Origin: Methylomarinum sp964397365
GTDB taxonomy: Bacteria > Pseudomonadota > Gammaproteobacteria > Methylococcales > Methylomonadaceae
NCBI GenBank assembly: GCA_964397365.1
Contig: CAYNIU010000105.1
Coordinates: 1 to 7,959 of the forward strand
Direction of reading: 5' to 3'
Length of the DNA: 7,959 nt
Part shown: positions 1 to 6,863 of the stretch, piece by piece
How positions within the stretch are numbered: position 1 is the first letter of the stretch
Layout of the letters: each line of letters opens with the position of its first letter
Position numbers and translations under genes: made by a program
The notes under the pieces: model-generated
The model's database searches: none
The model's input: only the letters and a program-made list of their open reading frames with translations
Told to the model about the DNA's origin: nothing

Positions 1-258
1 ATATTTGACGAAAGAGTATACTCCTCTACCATAACATCAGCGCTCGGTGTCCTATATTCTCAGTGAAGGGTAACATTGAGAACCCAAATTCACTTATAAA
101 ATCTTGCACATATTTGTGATGAGTTTTATTCTTAGCTCCTTGAAGAAGTTCCATATAGCTCTGAATTGAAAGGTGTCTATCTTCATCCTTCTCAATAAGC
201 TTGGCTGCCTTCTCACTCCCCCTTTGAACCCATATCAAAAATCGGTATCAAAAATCAT
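1..258 (-). pseudogene. VapC-like PIN-domain toxin, frameshifted and cut by the window edge
   Basis: Remnant of a type II toxin of the VapC/PIN ribonuclease family, which cleaves RNA when not bound by its antitoxin. The natural start is the ATG at 258-256: it reads MIFDTDF, with the conserved first PIN aspartates, then hits TGA at 250-248-proximal frame because a run of T (A at 237-241 on the plus strand) is one base short. The next frame continues as LIWVQRGSEKAAKL and carries SYMELLQG, with the conserved PIN glutamate, down to GHRALML. There a stop (28-26) follows a second frameshift near 30-31; the shifted frame resumes as VEEYTLSSN, as expected for the family, and leaves the window. The last catalytic aspartate would lie beyond position 1. 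It overlaps the antitoxin remnant by 11 bases, the usual arrangement. Two independent frameshifts make it very unlikely to encode an active toxin, unless they are sequencing errors. Confidence 0.82.
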
Positions 259-482
259 GACGTGGCTTTTTCAAGCTTTCTATCTCTTCAAATACTGCTA
301 TTTCTGGCTCACTTCACATTCCAAAAAAAGAGTGATCTTTGACTTCCAGTTCCGACCTTCCTCTAGCAGGTTTTATTATGCCTTTAACTTTACCGTGATA
401 AAGAACTGTAACGCTCTCGTTTATCAAGAGCTTTCAGAATATCATTTGTCTTATACCTCAGATCTACTATAGATGCCTTCAT
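248..482 (-). pseudogene. Phd/YefM-like antitoxin remnant, frameshift plus internal stop
   Basis: Remnant of the antitoxin that would neutralise the overlapping PIN toxin and normally bind its own promoter. It is not an intact reading frame. The ATG at 482-480 has a good ribosome site (GAGGTGG, about 5 bases upstream) and reads MKASIVDLRYKTNDILKALDK. Near 415-419 the frame breaks, best explained by loss of two bases in a GAGAG run, and the shifted frame continues with VTVLYHGKVKGIIKPARG, a typical antitoxin core. A TGA at 316-314 then interrupts it just after the family-typical HSFFGM, and the tail reads EPEIAVFEEIESLKKPRHDF before a stop at 250-248. Restored, it would be about 78 residues, normal for the family. 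Assignment to Phd/YefM-like rather than another VapB class rests on recalled resemblance. The locus looks dead on both sides. Confidence 0.78.
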
Positions 483-663
483 AACCACCTCAGAAATAAT
501 TCGCAATATGCCTATACATTCTAGTCATTTGTACGCACACATTAAGAACCCATTTTCTCTATTTGATTCAGATGGTTACACCTATGGTAAGTTTCTTTAA
601 TACATAATGACCTTATTTATTAACGGGTCTATTTCAATTTTTTTAACGCCCTATTTTATACGC

Positions 664-3408
664 TTATGGCGTATATTCATTTTCCAACAGCTTGGCATGT
701 GCTGCGGCCAATCTGGCTACGGGAATACGCGGCGCTGAACAGGACACATAATTCAAACCGATATGATGACAGAAACGGATTGATTGTGGATGACCACCTT
801 GTTCGCCACAAATACCGATACGTATATCAGGGCGCGTTTGGCGAGCCAGATCAACCGTGATCTTCATCAGATTACCAACGCCTTTAACATCAAGGATTTC
901 AAAAGGGTTGTCTTGCAACAACCCTGATTCATTGTATAAAGGCAGAAATTTGTTTTCCGCATCTTCTCGTGAAAATGAAAAAGTAGCTTGTGTCAGGTCA
1001 TTGGTGCCAAATGAAAAAAACTGGGCGTACTGGGCAAGTTCACCTGCACGGGTACAGGCTCTGACCGTTTCGATCATAGAACCAAATTTAAAATCGAGTT
1101 TAATCCGGTAATACTCTTCTACTTCCTGTCGAACCTGATCAACAATTCCTTTAACTTTTTTCAGTTCCTGGGATGTGATAACTTGCGGCACCATGATTTC
1201 AGGCTGTATTGGAATTCTTTGTTTAACACACAATGCAGCCGCTTCCAGTATGGAACGGATTTGCATCCGGTAGATTTCCGGATAGCTCATGCCCAAGCGT
1301 ACTCCCCGATGACCTAACATAGGATTTACCTCGTAAAGTTCGCGGACTTTTTTGAGCATTAATTCTTTCTTAGTAATGGCATCATTAATTACTTCATCAG
1401 TCAAATGAACAAATGGCGGGGGAAGCGATTCGTGTGTTCCCAACATCTCTAATGTAACTTTTTGTCCTTTGATAATTTTGCCATAAAGCTGTAATGCATC
1501 AATTTCTTCAAGTAATTGCTGCTCACTGGGCAGGAACTCATGCATTGGAGGATCAAGCAACCGCACGGTAACCGGATTTGGAGACATCGCTGCAAACAAT
1601 TGCTGAAAATCATCACGTTGAATTGGGAATAATTTTGCCAGAGCCATTTCCCTGGCTTCCACGTTACCGGCGATAATCATATCAATCACTAACGGCAAGC
1701 GCTCGGAAGCATTAAACATCCGTTCTGTACGGCATAGACCGATACCTGCTGCGCCATAGTCGGCCGCAAGTTTAGCGCCATCAGGAGTATCGGCATTAGC
1801 GTGTACTTTAAGCTCGGCAATATCATCAGCCCAGCCTAGCAAGGTTTTCAACTCATTGGAAAAAGACGGCGCAATAGTCGCTATTCGACCCAGATAAATA
1901 TTCCCGGTACTGCCGTCTATAGTTATTAAATCACCTTCCCGGATATGCACATCACCGACAATGGCCAGGCGCATTTTAACATCAACGGCAATGTCTTCCG
2001 CCCCGGCCACACAGGCTTTACCCATGCCACGGGCAACCACAGCTGCATGAGAGGTTTTACCGCCGCGACTGGTGAGAATGCCCTGCGCGGTGAAAAACCC
2101 ATGAATATCTTCCGGCTTGGTTTCTTCCCGCACCAGAATGACCTTTTCACCGGACAACCCCAACCGTTCCGCTGTATCGGCATCAAATACGCATTGCCCA
2201 CAGGCAGCGCCCGGTGAAGCCGGTAAACCCTGAGCCAATGGTCGATTATTGTGGTCAGGTGCCAATTGCGGATGCAGTAATTGCTCCAATAATTCCGGGT
2301 TAATACGTAATAGCGCCTGTGCTTTGCTAATCAGGCCTTCCGCCACCATTTCCACCGAAGTTCGAACCATAGCCACTGCATTCATTTTGCCGTTGCGAGT
2401 TTGCAGGCAATACAGAACGCCACGTTCTATGGTGTATTCATAATCCTGGACTTCCTTGTAATGATTTTCCAGTTTATTTCGCAAATCGACCAGTTGTTGA
2501 TAGAGATCCGGCATTTCATGAGCCAGCTCATGAACCGGCTTAGGTGTTCTGATACCGGCGACAACATCTTCACCTTGGGCATTAACCAGATATTCGCCAT
2601 ACATTTCATTACAACCGGTGCCTGGGTTACGAGTAAAACCGACACCGGTAGCACAGTCATCACCCATATTGCCAAATACCATAGTAACAATGTTCACAGC
2701 AGTGCCATTGGCCATATCAGCAGTAATGTTAAACTCCCGACGATAATCCAGCGCCCGTTTGCCCATCCAGGAAGCAAAAACTGCTTTGATGGATAATTCC
2801 AGCTGTTCATAAACATCTTCAGGGAAAGGCTGGCCGGTTTCGTCATAAACCACTTGCAAAAACAAGTCACTGATTTCCTGCAGTTGATCGCAGTTTAAAG
2901 CAACATCGGCTTTGATGCCAGCTTGACGTTTGACATTGTTAAAATGGACATCAAATTTTTCATCATCAATATTCAATGCAACTTTACCAAACAATTGAAT
3001 AAAGCGACGGTAGGCATCATAGACGAAACGAGGATCGCCGGTCAGTTCAAGCAAACCATTCAAAGTTTGCTTATTCAGACCCAGATTCAGAATGGTATCC
3101 ATCATTCCGGGCATGGACATAGCTGCGCCTGATCGTACCGAAACCAGCAACGGCTCAGAAAGACCACCAAACTGTTTGCCGGTTTGTTTTTCAATTTCCA
3201 CAACTTGCTGACGCACCTCATCCATTAAGCCTTCAGGTAACTTACCCTGTTCCAAATATTGCAAACAAGTTTCTGTAGTTATCACAAAACCCGGTGGAAC
3301 ATTAAGCCCAATTTGCGTCATTTCACAAAGATTGGCGCCTTTCCCGCCTAATAATGCTTTGTTTTTTCCATCGCCTTTATAAAATGAATAGCTGTATGGT
3401 AAGGTCAT
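664..3408 (-). CDS. ppdK: pyruvate, phosphate dikinase
   Basis: Cytoplasmic enzyme interconverting pyruvate + ATP + phosphate and phosphoenolpyruvate + AMP + PPi (EC 2.7.9.1). In methanotrophs it works with PPi-dependent phosphofructokinase in a PPi-linked glycolysis. At 914 residues it is full length. The N-terminal nucleotide-binding domain (about 1-340) contains GGKGANLCEM at 21-30, SVRSGAAMSMPGMMDT at 90-105 and GFTRNPGTG at 257-265. The swivelling phosphohistidine domain holds SRGGKTSHAAVVARG with catalytic His454. The C-terminal TIM barrel (about 520-914) has GIGLCRTERMF at 555-565, MLGHRGVRLG at 697-706, GSMIE at 776-780, SFGTNDLTQ at 799-807 and the catalytic Cys867 in GICGEQGGHP. The usual form of that last motif is CGEHGGDP, so two flanking residues differ. 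The ATG is preceded by CAGGAAA about 7 bases upstream. It is transcribed alone, divergent from the flavoprotein gene; no clear intrinsic terminator follows its stop. Confidence 0.97.
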   Translation of the reverse strand: MTLPYSYSFYKGDGKNKALLGGKGANLCEMTQIGLNVPPGFVITTETCLQYLEQGKLPEGLMDEVRQQVVEIEKQTGKQFGGLSEPLLVSVRSGAAMSMPGMMDTILNLGLNKQTLNGLLELTGDPRFVYDAYRRFIQLFGKVALNIDDEKFDVHFNNVKRQAGIKADVALNCDQLQEISDLFLQVVYDETGQPFPEDVYEQLELSIKAVFASWMGKRALDYRREFNITADMANGTAVNIVTMVFGNMGDDCATGVGFTRNPGTGCNEMYGEYLVNAQGEDVVAGIRTPKPVHELAHEMPDLYQQLVDLRNKLENHYKEVQDYEYTIERGVLYCLQTRNGKMNAVAMVRTSVEMVAEGLISKAQALLRINPELLEQLLHPQLAPDHNNRPLAQGLPASPGAACGQCVFDADTAERLGLSGEKVILVREETKPEDIHGFFTAQGILTSRGGKTSHAAVVARGMGKACVAGAEDIAVDVKMRLAIVGDVHIREGDLITIDGSTGNIYLGRIATIAPSFSNELKTLLGWADDIAELKVHANADTPDGAKLAADYGAAGIGLCRTERMFNASERLPLVIDMIIAGNVEAREMALAKLFPIQRDDFQQLFAAMSPNPVTVRLLDPPMHEFLPSEQQLLEEIDALQLYGKIIKGQKVTLEMLGTHESLPPPFVHLTDEVINDAITKKELMLKKVRELYEVNPMLGHRGVRLGMSYPEIYRMQIRSILEAAALCVKQRIPIQPEIMVPQVITSQELKKVKGIVDQVRQEVEEYYRIKLDFKFGSMIETVRACTRAGELAQYAQFFSFGTNDLTQATFSFSREDAENKFLPLYNESGLLQDNPFEILDVKGVGNLMKITVDLARQTRPDIRIGICGEQGGHPQSIRFCHHIGLNYVSCSAPRIPVARLAAAHAKLLENEYTP

Positions 3409-3434
3409 TGATTTTCCTGATTTTTGATTAATAA

Positions 3435-3481
3435 CTAGGAGGCTGTCGGATTATGGAGATTCTGCTACGGTCGCCTCCTAG
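3435..3481. repeat. 47-bp element with perfect 9-bp inverted ends
   Basis: CTAGGAGGC at 3435-3443 is repeated as its exact inverse, GCCTCCTAG, at 3473-3481, around a 29-base non-palindromic centre. The ends are much more GC-rich than the surrounding AT-rich spacer. It lies 27 bases before the ppdK start, so it probably forms a stem in the ppdK leader or marks a REP/MITE-like insertion. There is no T tract, so it is not an intrinsic terminator. Both arms contain AGGAGG-type sequence when read on their respective strands, but no start codon sits at a useful distance. Confidence 0.6.
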
Positions 3482-3680
3482 CGCCCTTTATGCTAATTAG
3501 TAATTCTGTACTTTTAGATTATTGTTAGGCTCGCAGTGCATACACGATTCTACTTTTAAAGCCTCAAACCCAAAGCATTCCTCTACTTGGCAAGTAATCT
3601 GCTAGAATCAATAGCATTTGTACCGTTTTTTGAAGTATTTTACAAGACGGGTTTTGATATGTTAGTTGAGGAATACTGTA

Positions 3681-4862
3681 ATGAATCCCCCTGATGTTGT
3701 CATTGTGGGAGCCGGCGCCTCCGGGCTGATGTGTGCTATTGAAGCGGGTAAACGCGGTCGCAGAGTATTGGTACTGGATCATGCCAAAAGGGCTGGAAAA
3801 AAAATACTGATGTCTGGTGGTGGTCGTTGCAATTTCACTAATTATTCCGTTGAACCAGAAAATTTTATTTCTCAAAACCCGCATTTTTGTAAGTCAGCTT
3901 TGAACCGTTTCACACAGTGGGATTTTTTAAGCTTAATTGATCGCTACAACATTCCATTTCATGAGCGGGATCATGGTCAGCTGTTTTGTGACAACAGCGC
4001 TAAAGATATACTCAATATGCTATTGAGTGAATGCCGTCAATATGGTGTAAAGCTGCAGTTAAATTGCAAAATAGAACAAGTACAAAGAGCAGAAACAGAC
4101 GACTTTGTTTTAACAACCAATAAAGGAGAAATAAGCTGTCAATCGCTTGTTATTGCCACAGGTGGCTTATCTATCCCCAAAATGGGCGCAACGCCTTTTG
4201 GTTACCAATTGGCCGAGCAGTTCGGTATTGATGTGGTATCGACCCGCGCCGGTCTGGTTCCGTTTACCTGGCAAGATATTGATAAGGAAAGATTTACCGA
4301 TCTTTCAGGAATTGCGGTGCTGTGTGCGGTCAGTCATTCTCAAATCAGTTTCAGAGAAAATATATTGTTTACCCATAGAGGCCTGAGTGGCCCCGCAATT
4401 TTGCAACTTTCATCCTATTGGCAACCGGGAAAAGCCATTATAATTGATTTACTGCCAGGGTTAGACCTGGAACAGACACTTAAAAGCAAACGCCAACACA
4501 ATGTTAACTTGAAAGTTAAAATTGCGCTTACTGAATGGTTACCCAAACGACTGCTGACAACCTTGGTTCCAGGTAAATTATTGGAATTGTCGTTACAGAA
4601 TTGTTCCGACCAACAGATTAAACAAATCAGCGGGCATATTCACCGCTGGACAGTCAAGCCAAACGCTACAGAAGGTTATAGAACTGCTGAGGTAACCGTT
4701 GGCGGAATCAATTGCGATACGCTGTCTTCCAAAACAATGGAAAGTCTGAAAATATCCGGTTTATATTTTGTGGGGGAAGTTTTAGATGTTACCGGCTGGT
4801 TGGGTGGCTATAATTTTCAGTGGGCCTGGGCTTCCGGCTGGTGTGCTGGACAGTATGTTTAA
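3681..4862 (+). CDS. HI0933/BaiN-family FAD-dependent oxidoreductase
   Basis: Predicted soluble flavoprotein of the HI0933-like family (also called BaiN/RdsA or aminoacetone-oxidase-like; E. coli YhiN belongs here). The substrate is unknown for most members. I chose the ATG at 3681 (393 residues): GAGGA lies 8 bases before it, whereas the upstream in-frame TTG at 3666 overlaps that ribosome site. The N-terminal Rossmann dinucleotide fold has GAGASG at 10-15. The family signature GKKILMSGGGRCNFTN is at 39-54, ATGGLSIPKMGATPFG at 159-174, FTHRGLSGPAILQ at 230-242 and EGYRTAEVTVGGI at 331-343. The C-terminal FAD-binding segment GLYFVGEVLDVTGWLGGYN is at 360-378. No signal peptide or membrane helix. 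It stands alone, divergent from ppdK and convergent with the repeat-protein gene, so context gives no functional clue. The family call is firm; the reaction is not known. Confidence 0.93.
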   Translation: MNPPDVVIVGAGASGLMCAIEAGKRGRRVLVLDHAKRAGKKILMSGGGRCNFTNYSVEPENFISQNPHFCKSALNRFTQWDFLSLIDRYNIPFHERDHGQLFCDNSAKDILNMLLSECRQYGVKLQLNCKIEQVQRAETDDFVLTTNKGEISCQSLVIATGGLSIPKMGATPFGYQLAEQFGIDVVSTRAGLVPFTWQDIDKERFTDLSGIAVLCAVSHSQISFRENILFTHRGLSGPAILQLSSYWQPGKAIIIDLLPGLDLEQTLKSKRQHNVNLKVKIALTEWLPKRLLTTLVPGKLLELSLQNCSDQQIKQISGHIHRWTVKPNATEGYRTAEVTVGGINCDTLSSKTMESLKISGLYFVGEVLDVTGWLGGYNFQWAWASGWCAGQYV

Positions 4863-4930
4863 CCCCATGATTTTGATCCGACAATCGCTTCTAATAAACG
4901 CTGACGTCAGACCAAGTAAAATATTACATC

Positions 4931-5329
4931 TTAAGGAACACTGCATTCCTTTCTGCTCTGTAAACCGTAACGAGCAATTGAAGCAATTTCTTCATCACTA
5001 TCATGAATAAATTGTTCTAAATGATATCCACGTTTTACAACTGTAAATCGTACAAATTCATTGTTATCATTTTTTAGTATGTCCAGTAACCGTTCATCCT
5101 CACAATATTTTGCCACCGTAGCGCGCACTCGCCAGTTTTTATCATATACCAATTGATCATGTCCCACTTTCTTACGCGCAACGGCTGTTCTGACCAATAC
5201 CGACTTATCCTTCACTAACGCCTGCAGGGCAAAACACCGATCAACTGACTCCAGGCGAACATACTCCTGTTTTTCCTTGACAATATCCTGTTCATTATAC
5301 AATTTACCATCAATCACTACGGTATCCAT
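4931..5329 (-). CDS. small LRV/HEAT-like repeat protein
   Basis: Cytoplasmic 132-residue protein made mostly of helical repeats. Four units of about 22-25 residues share the pattern L-V-x-D-x4-V-R-x2-V-A: they begin near L38 (LVKDKSVLVRTAVAR), L60 (LVYDKNWRVRATVAK), L85 (LKNDNNEFVRFTVVK) and F107 (FIHDSDEEIASIAR). This pattern is typical of leucine-rich repeat variant (LRV) and HEAT-like solenoids, which usually bind proteins; no partner can be named. The first 30 residues (MDTVVIDGKLYNEQD) are not repeat-like. I chose the ATG at 5329 rather than an earlier in-frame codon at 5359 because AAGAGG lies about 6 bases upstream of it. It follows slyX on the same strand after 98 bases, so co-transcription is possible but not shown. 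No signal peptide, membrane helix or catalytic motif is visible. Confidence 0.8.
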   Translation of the reverse strand: MDTVVIDGKLYNEQDIVKEKQEYVRLESVDRCFALQALVKDKSVLVRTAVARKKVGHDQLVYDKNWRVRATVAKYCEDERLLDILKNDNNEFVRFTVVKRGYHLEQFIHDSDEEIASIARYGLQSRKECSVP

Positions 5330-5427
5330 ATATCCTCTTAAATCAAACCCAACATTCAATATCTTAATTCAAATAACAACTTACAACTTGTTAATTTTTA
5401 ATAATTGTGAGAACCATCACTTTAGCC

Positions 5428-5634
5428 CTAATAATGCGGTGGTGTTTCATCAAGCCGATCCATTATCAAATCAGAACCTGATAAATTTTTTATCTTGTCA
5501 TACAATAACTTACACGTCTCCTCCAATTTTCCTATCTGATCTTGCTGTCTGGCAACAACTCTATTCAAACTCTCTATCAATTCTTCCTGATAAGCCACTT
5601 TGATTTCCAGCTCTATAATTCTTTCTTCACTCAT
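5428..5634 (-). CDS. slyX: SlyX-family coiled-coil protein
   Basis: Small cytoplasmic protein of the SlyX family, found across proteobacteria, whose biochemical role is still unclear. At 68 residues it has the usual length. It begins MSEERIIELEIKVAYQEELI and is almost entirely heptad-patterned coiled coil through about residue 51 (ESLNRVVARQQDQIGKLEET at 21-40). It ends with the family's proline-rich tail, here ETPPHY. The reading frame is open for 33 more codons upstream, but the ATG at 5634 is preceded by AGGAATGG at ribosome-site distance and matches the family's start. It is divergent from the DUF6164-like gene across a 200-base AT-rich spacer and upstream of the LRV/HEAT-like gene. The diagnostic PPHY end makes the assignment fairly secure. 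Confidence 0.88.
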   Translation of the reverse strand: MSEERIIELEIKVAYQEELIESLNRVVARQQDQIGKLEETCKLLYDKIKNLSGSDLIMDRLDETPPHY

Positions 5635-5781
5635 TCCATTCCTATAATCTGTTTTATCCAACACATTCAGTTTATAGATATTTTTATATTTGCTCAATAT
5701 GTTAACAACAATGCAAAAATAAGCCATAATCACTAATTCCGTTTCATTCTTACCCGAATTACACTATATATTCACCGGATT

Positions 5782-5810
5782 TTGAGTTAATCGTGTAGTA
5801 TTCTGATAAT
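5782..5810 (+). promoter_or_regulatory. sigma70-type promoter for the DUF6164-like gene
   Basis: TTGAGT at 5782-5787 and GATAAT at 5805-5810 are separated by exactly 17 bases. The start codon at 5835 is only 24 bases past the -10 box, so the leader would be short. This is the best-formed promoter in the window by eye. Confidence 0.55.
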
Positions 5811-5834
5811 GAACAGTCTATTGATCCACTAAAC

Positions 5835-6200
5835 ATGGCCACATTATTTTTTTCACTACGCGGCGTTCCAGAAGATGAAAGCGAAGATGTCCGCGAACTA
5901 TTATCTGAAAATGAAATTGATTTCTATGAAACTTCAGCAGGAAACTGGGGAATGTCAATGCCTGCAATATGGATAAAAAATAAAAATGACTTACCCAAAG
6001 CCATTGAACTACTGAATGACTATCAACATAAACGCTGTATTGAACAACGAGCGCTTTATAATCAACTAAAAAAAGACGGTAGACACAAACGCATATCTGA
6101 CGTGTTTCGGGAAAAACCGGTGCAATTTTTAAGCTATACCGGCTTTATAATTTTTATTTTTTATTTTTCTATTAAACTGCTTTTTGAATTGGGCTTGTAA
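5835..6200 (+). CDS. DUF6164-like protein with C-terminal membrane helix
   Basis: Function unknown. The 121-residue protein begins MATLFFSLRGVPEDESEDVRELL, then has the segment IDFYETSAGNWGMSMPAIWI at 28-47, which I recall as characteristic of the DUF6164 family. The N-terminal part (about 1-65) looks like a small alpha/beta fold related to putative signal-transducing or PII-like DUF2007 domains; that link is inference. A charged helical linker (66-96) follows, then one hydrophobic helix at about 97-117 (FLSYTGFIIFIFYFSIKLLF), so the protein is probably tail-anchored in the inner membrane with its domain in the cytoplasm. There is no strong Shine-Dalgarno before the ATG, and the predicted leader is only about 18 bases long. 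It is transcribed alone, away from slyX. The structured segment at 6341-6480 lies downstream on the same strand and might be its 3' untranslated region. Confidence 0.8.
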   Translation: MATLFFSLRGVPEDESEDVRELLSENEIDFYETSAGNWGMSMPAIWIKNKNDLPKAIELLNDYQHKRCIEQRALYNQLKKDGRHKRISDVFREKPVQFLSYTGFIIFIFYFSIKLLFELGL

Positions 6201-6222
6201 CAGTCATCCAAACAACAGGCAT

Positions 6223-6276
6223 AAGGGTCAGATCTTACATTTTACATTTATATACTCAAGGCAAGACCTGACACTT
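6223..6276. repeat. imperfect inverted repeat, likely mobile-element debris
   Basis: AAGGGTCAGATCTTACA at 6223-6239 and GGCAAGACCTGACACTT at 6260-6276 are inverse copies matching at 13 of 17 positions, around an AT-rich 20-base centre. The GGTCAG(A/G)TCTT(A/G)C word resembles sequences I recall next to REP-associated or IS200-like transposase genes in gammaproteobacteria. No transposase remains here, so at most this is an end fragment or a small non-autonomous element. It begins 22 bases after the stop of the DUF6164-like gene. Confidence 0.4.
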
Positions 6277-6340
6277 TTCCTCTTTTCCATCCGACCGGAC
6301 ATTTTGCAAACCTGAATCTGAACTACCTGAAAAATAAAAA

Positions 6341-6480
6341 GTCTACAATGGTGGAGATAGTAGACGGTAATGACTGAGAAGCCTGAAAACTAATGGGTAG
6401 CACCGTGGCAACACACCAGGGCATCGACTCTAAAGAGTTGCAGTGGTTTTGAAAGCCAATCAGCATTACCGCTTTTTTTT
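6341..6480 (+). ncRNA. candidate structured small RNA with terminator-like 3' end
   Basis: No protein frame explains this segment, but several helices fit together on the plus strand. A 5' hairpin pairs GTCTAC (6341-6346) with GTAGAC (6360-6365) over a 13-base loop containing GGTGGAG. Immediately after, CGGTAATG (6365-6372), a bulged A and CTGA (6374-6377) pair with TCAG CATTACCG (6460-6471). Inside, AAAAC plus two more pairs (6386-6392) match TAGTTTT-type bases at 6444-6450, and CGACTC (6425-6430) closes a four-base TAAA loop with GAGTTG (6435-6440). Eight T at 6473-6480 directly follow the closing stem, as in Rho-independent termination. I do not recognise an Rfam family: tRNA, 6S, SRP RNA and the common riboswitches do not fit. 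No convincing promoter lies immediately upstream, so it could be a 3' UTR-derived RNA of the DUF6164-like gene. Confidence 0.5.
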
Positions 6481-6525
6481 ATCACACCAAAATAATTCAT
6501 TTTGTAACTACAATCTATAAACTCG

Positions 6526-6792
6526 TTATTTTGCTAAACGTTCTGAAATACGCTTGTACGTTTCTTTAAGTTCGTCACCAATAACTTTTGTGACATGAAT
6601 CAGTTCAGTGCCGGTCTCTTTGGTATCATCAGTAATCACTCCCAGGGTATCAATAAACCGCTCCCATTGTTTTTCCGCCTTTTGCCACTCTTCTTTAGCT
6701 TCCATACCGGCAAGGTGGATTTGCACTTCAATTTCATCTCGTTGCTGTTTTAATGCTTCTGTTAATTCATCAAATTCTTTTTTTACGTCCAT
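6526..6792 (-). CDS. small charged helical protein, unknown function
   Basis: I do not recognise this 88-residue protein. It is strongly charged (rich in Glu, Lys and Asp), with no cysteine, no signal peptide and no membrane segment. It is predicted to be almost wholly helical, with a coiled-coil-like first half (VKKEFDELTEALKQQRDEIE, residues 3-22) and a second amphipathic helix, VTKVIGDELKETYKRISERL at about 67-86. The ATG at 6792 follows GGGGATAGGG, a ribosome site slightly closer than usual, which supports a real gene. It lies 71 bases after the membrane-protein gene on the same strand, with an 8-bp inverted repeat (6817-6842) between, so the two may be separate units or a pair with an intervening hairpin. 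A structural or regulatory role is possible, but nothing in the sequence specifies it. Confidence 0.72.
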   Translation of the reverse strand: MDVKKEFDELTEALKQQRDEIEVQIHLAGMEAKEEWQKAEKQWERFIDTLGVITDDTKETGTELIHVTKVIGDELKETYKRISERLAK

Positions 6793-6816
6793 TACCCTAT
6801 CCCCTAAAAATAATAG

Positions 6817-6842
6817 GACATAACATGCATTCCAGTTATGTC
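6817..6842. repeat. 8-bp perfect inverted repeat, operator or weak terminator
   Basis: GACATAAC at 6817-6824 and GTTATGTC at 6835-6842 are exact inverses separated by 10 bases. It sits between the stop of the membrane-protein gene (6864) and the start of the 88-residue gene (6792). Read on the minus strand it is followed by CCTATTATTTTT, so it could be a weak intrinsic terminator of the upstream gene. The 18-base centre-to-centre spacing also suits a dimeric regulator's operator. The sequence does not decide between these. Confidence 0.45.
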
Positions 6843-6863
6843 ATATTCAGTTGGAATCAAACC

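Noticed and set aside
173..472. 99-codon plus-strand open frame over the toxin-antitoxin locus
   Set aside because: It is antisense to clearly recognisable antitoxin and toxin sequence and resembles no protein family.
1945..2796. Several open frames of 64-131 codons opposite or within ppdK
   Set aside because: All are shadows of ppdK codons; none has a ribosome site or recognisable motif.
3666..3680. TTG start giving a 398-residue flavoprotein
   Set aside because: The TTG overlaps the GAGGA ribosome site that serves the ATG at 3681, and the family begins just before the Rossmann motif.
4901..4910. Perfect 10-bp palindrome CTGACGTCAG between the convergent genes
   Set aside because: Short, isolated, with no promoter to control nearby; expected by chance at this length.
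4933..4951. AAGGAA/TTCCTT hairpin at the convergent gene ends
   Set aside because: It covers the last codons of the LRV/HEAT-like gene, the stem is short, and neither side has a good T run.
6341..6480. Retron msr/msd, 6S RNA or tRNA interpretation of the structured segment
   Set aside because: No reverse transcriptase is present; the 6S bubble layout and tRNA arms do not fit, although GAGAAGCCTGAAAAC loosely recalls part of 6S.
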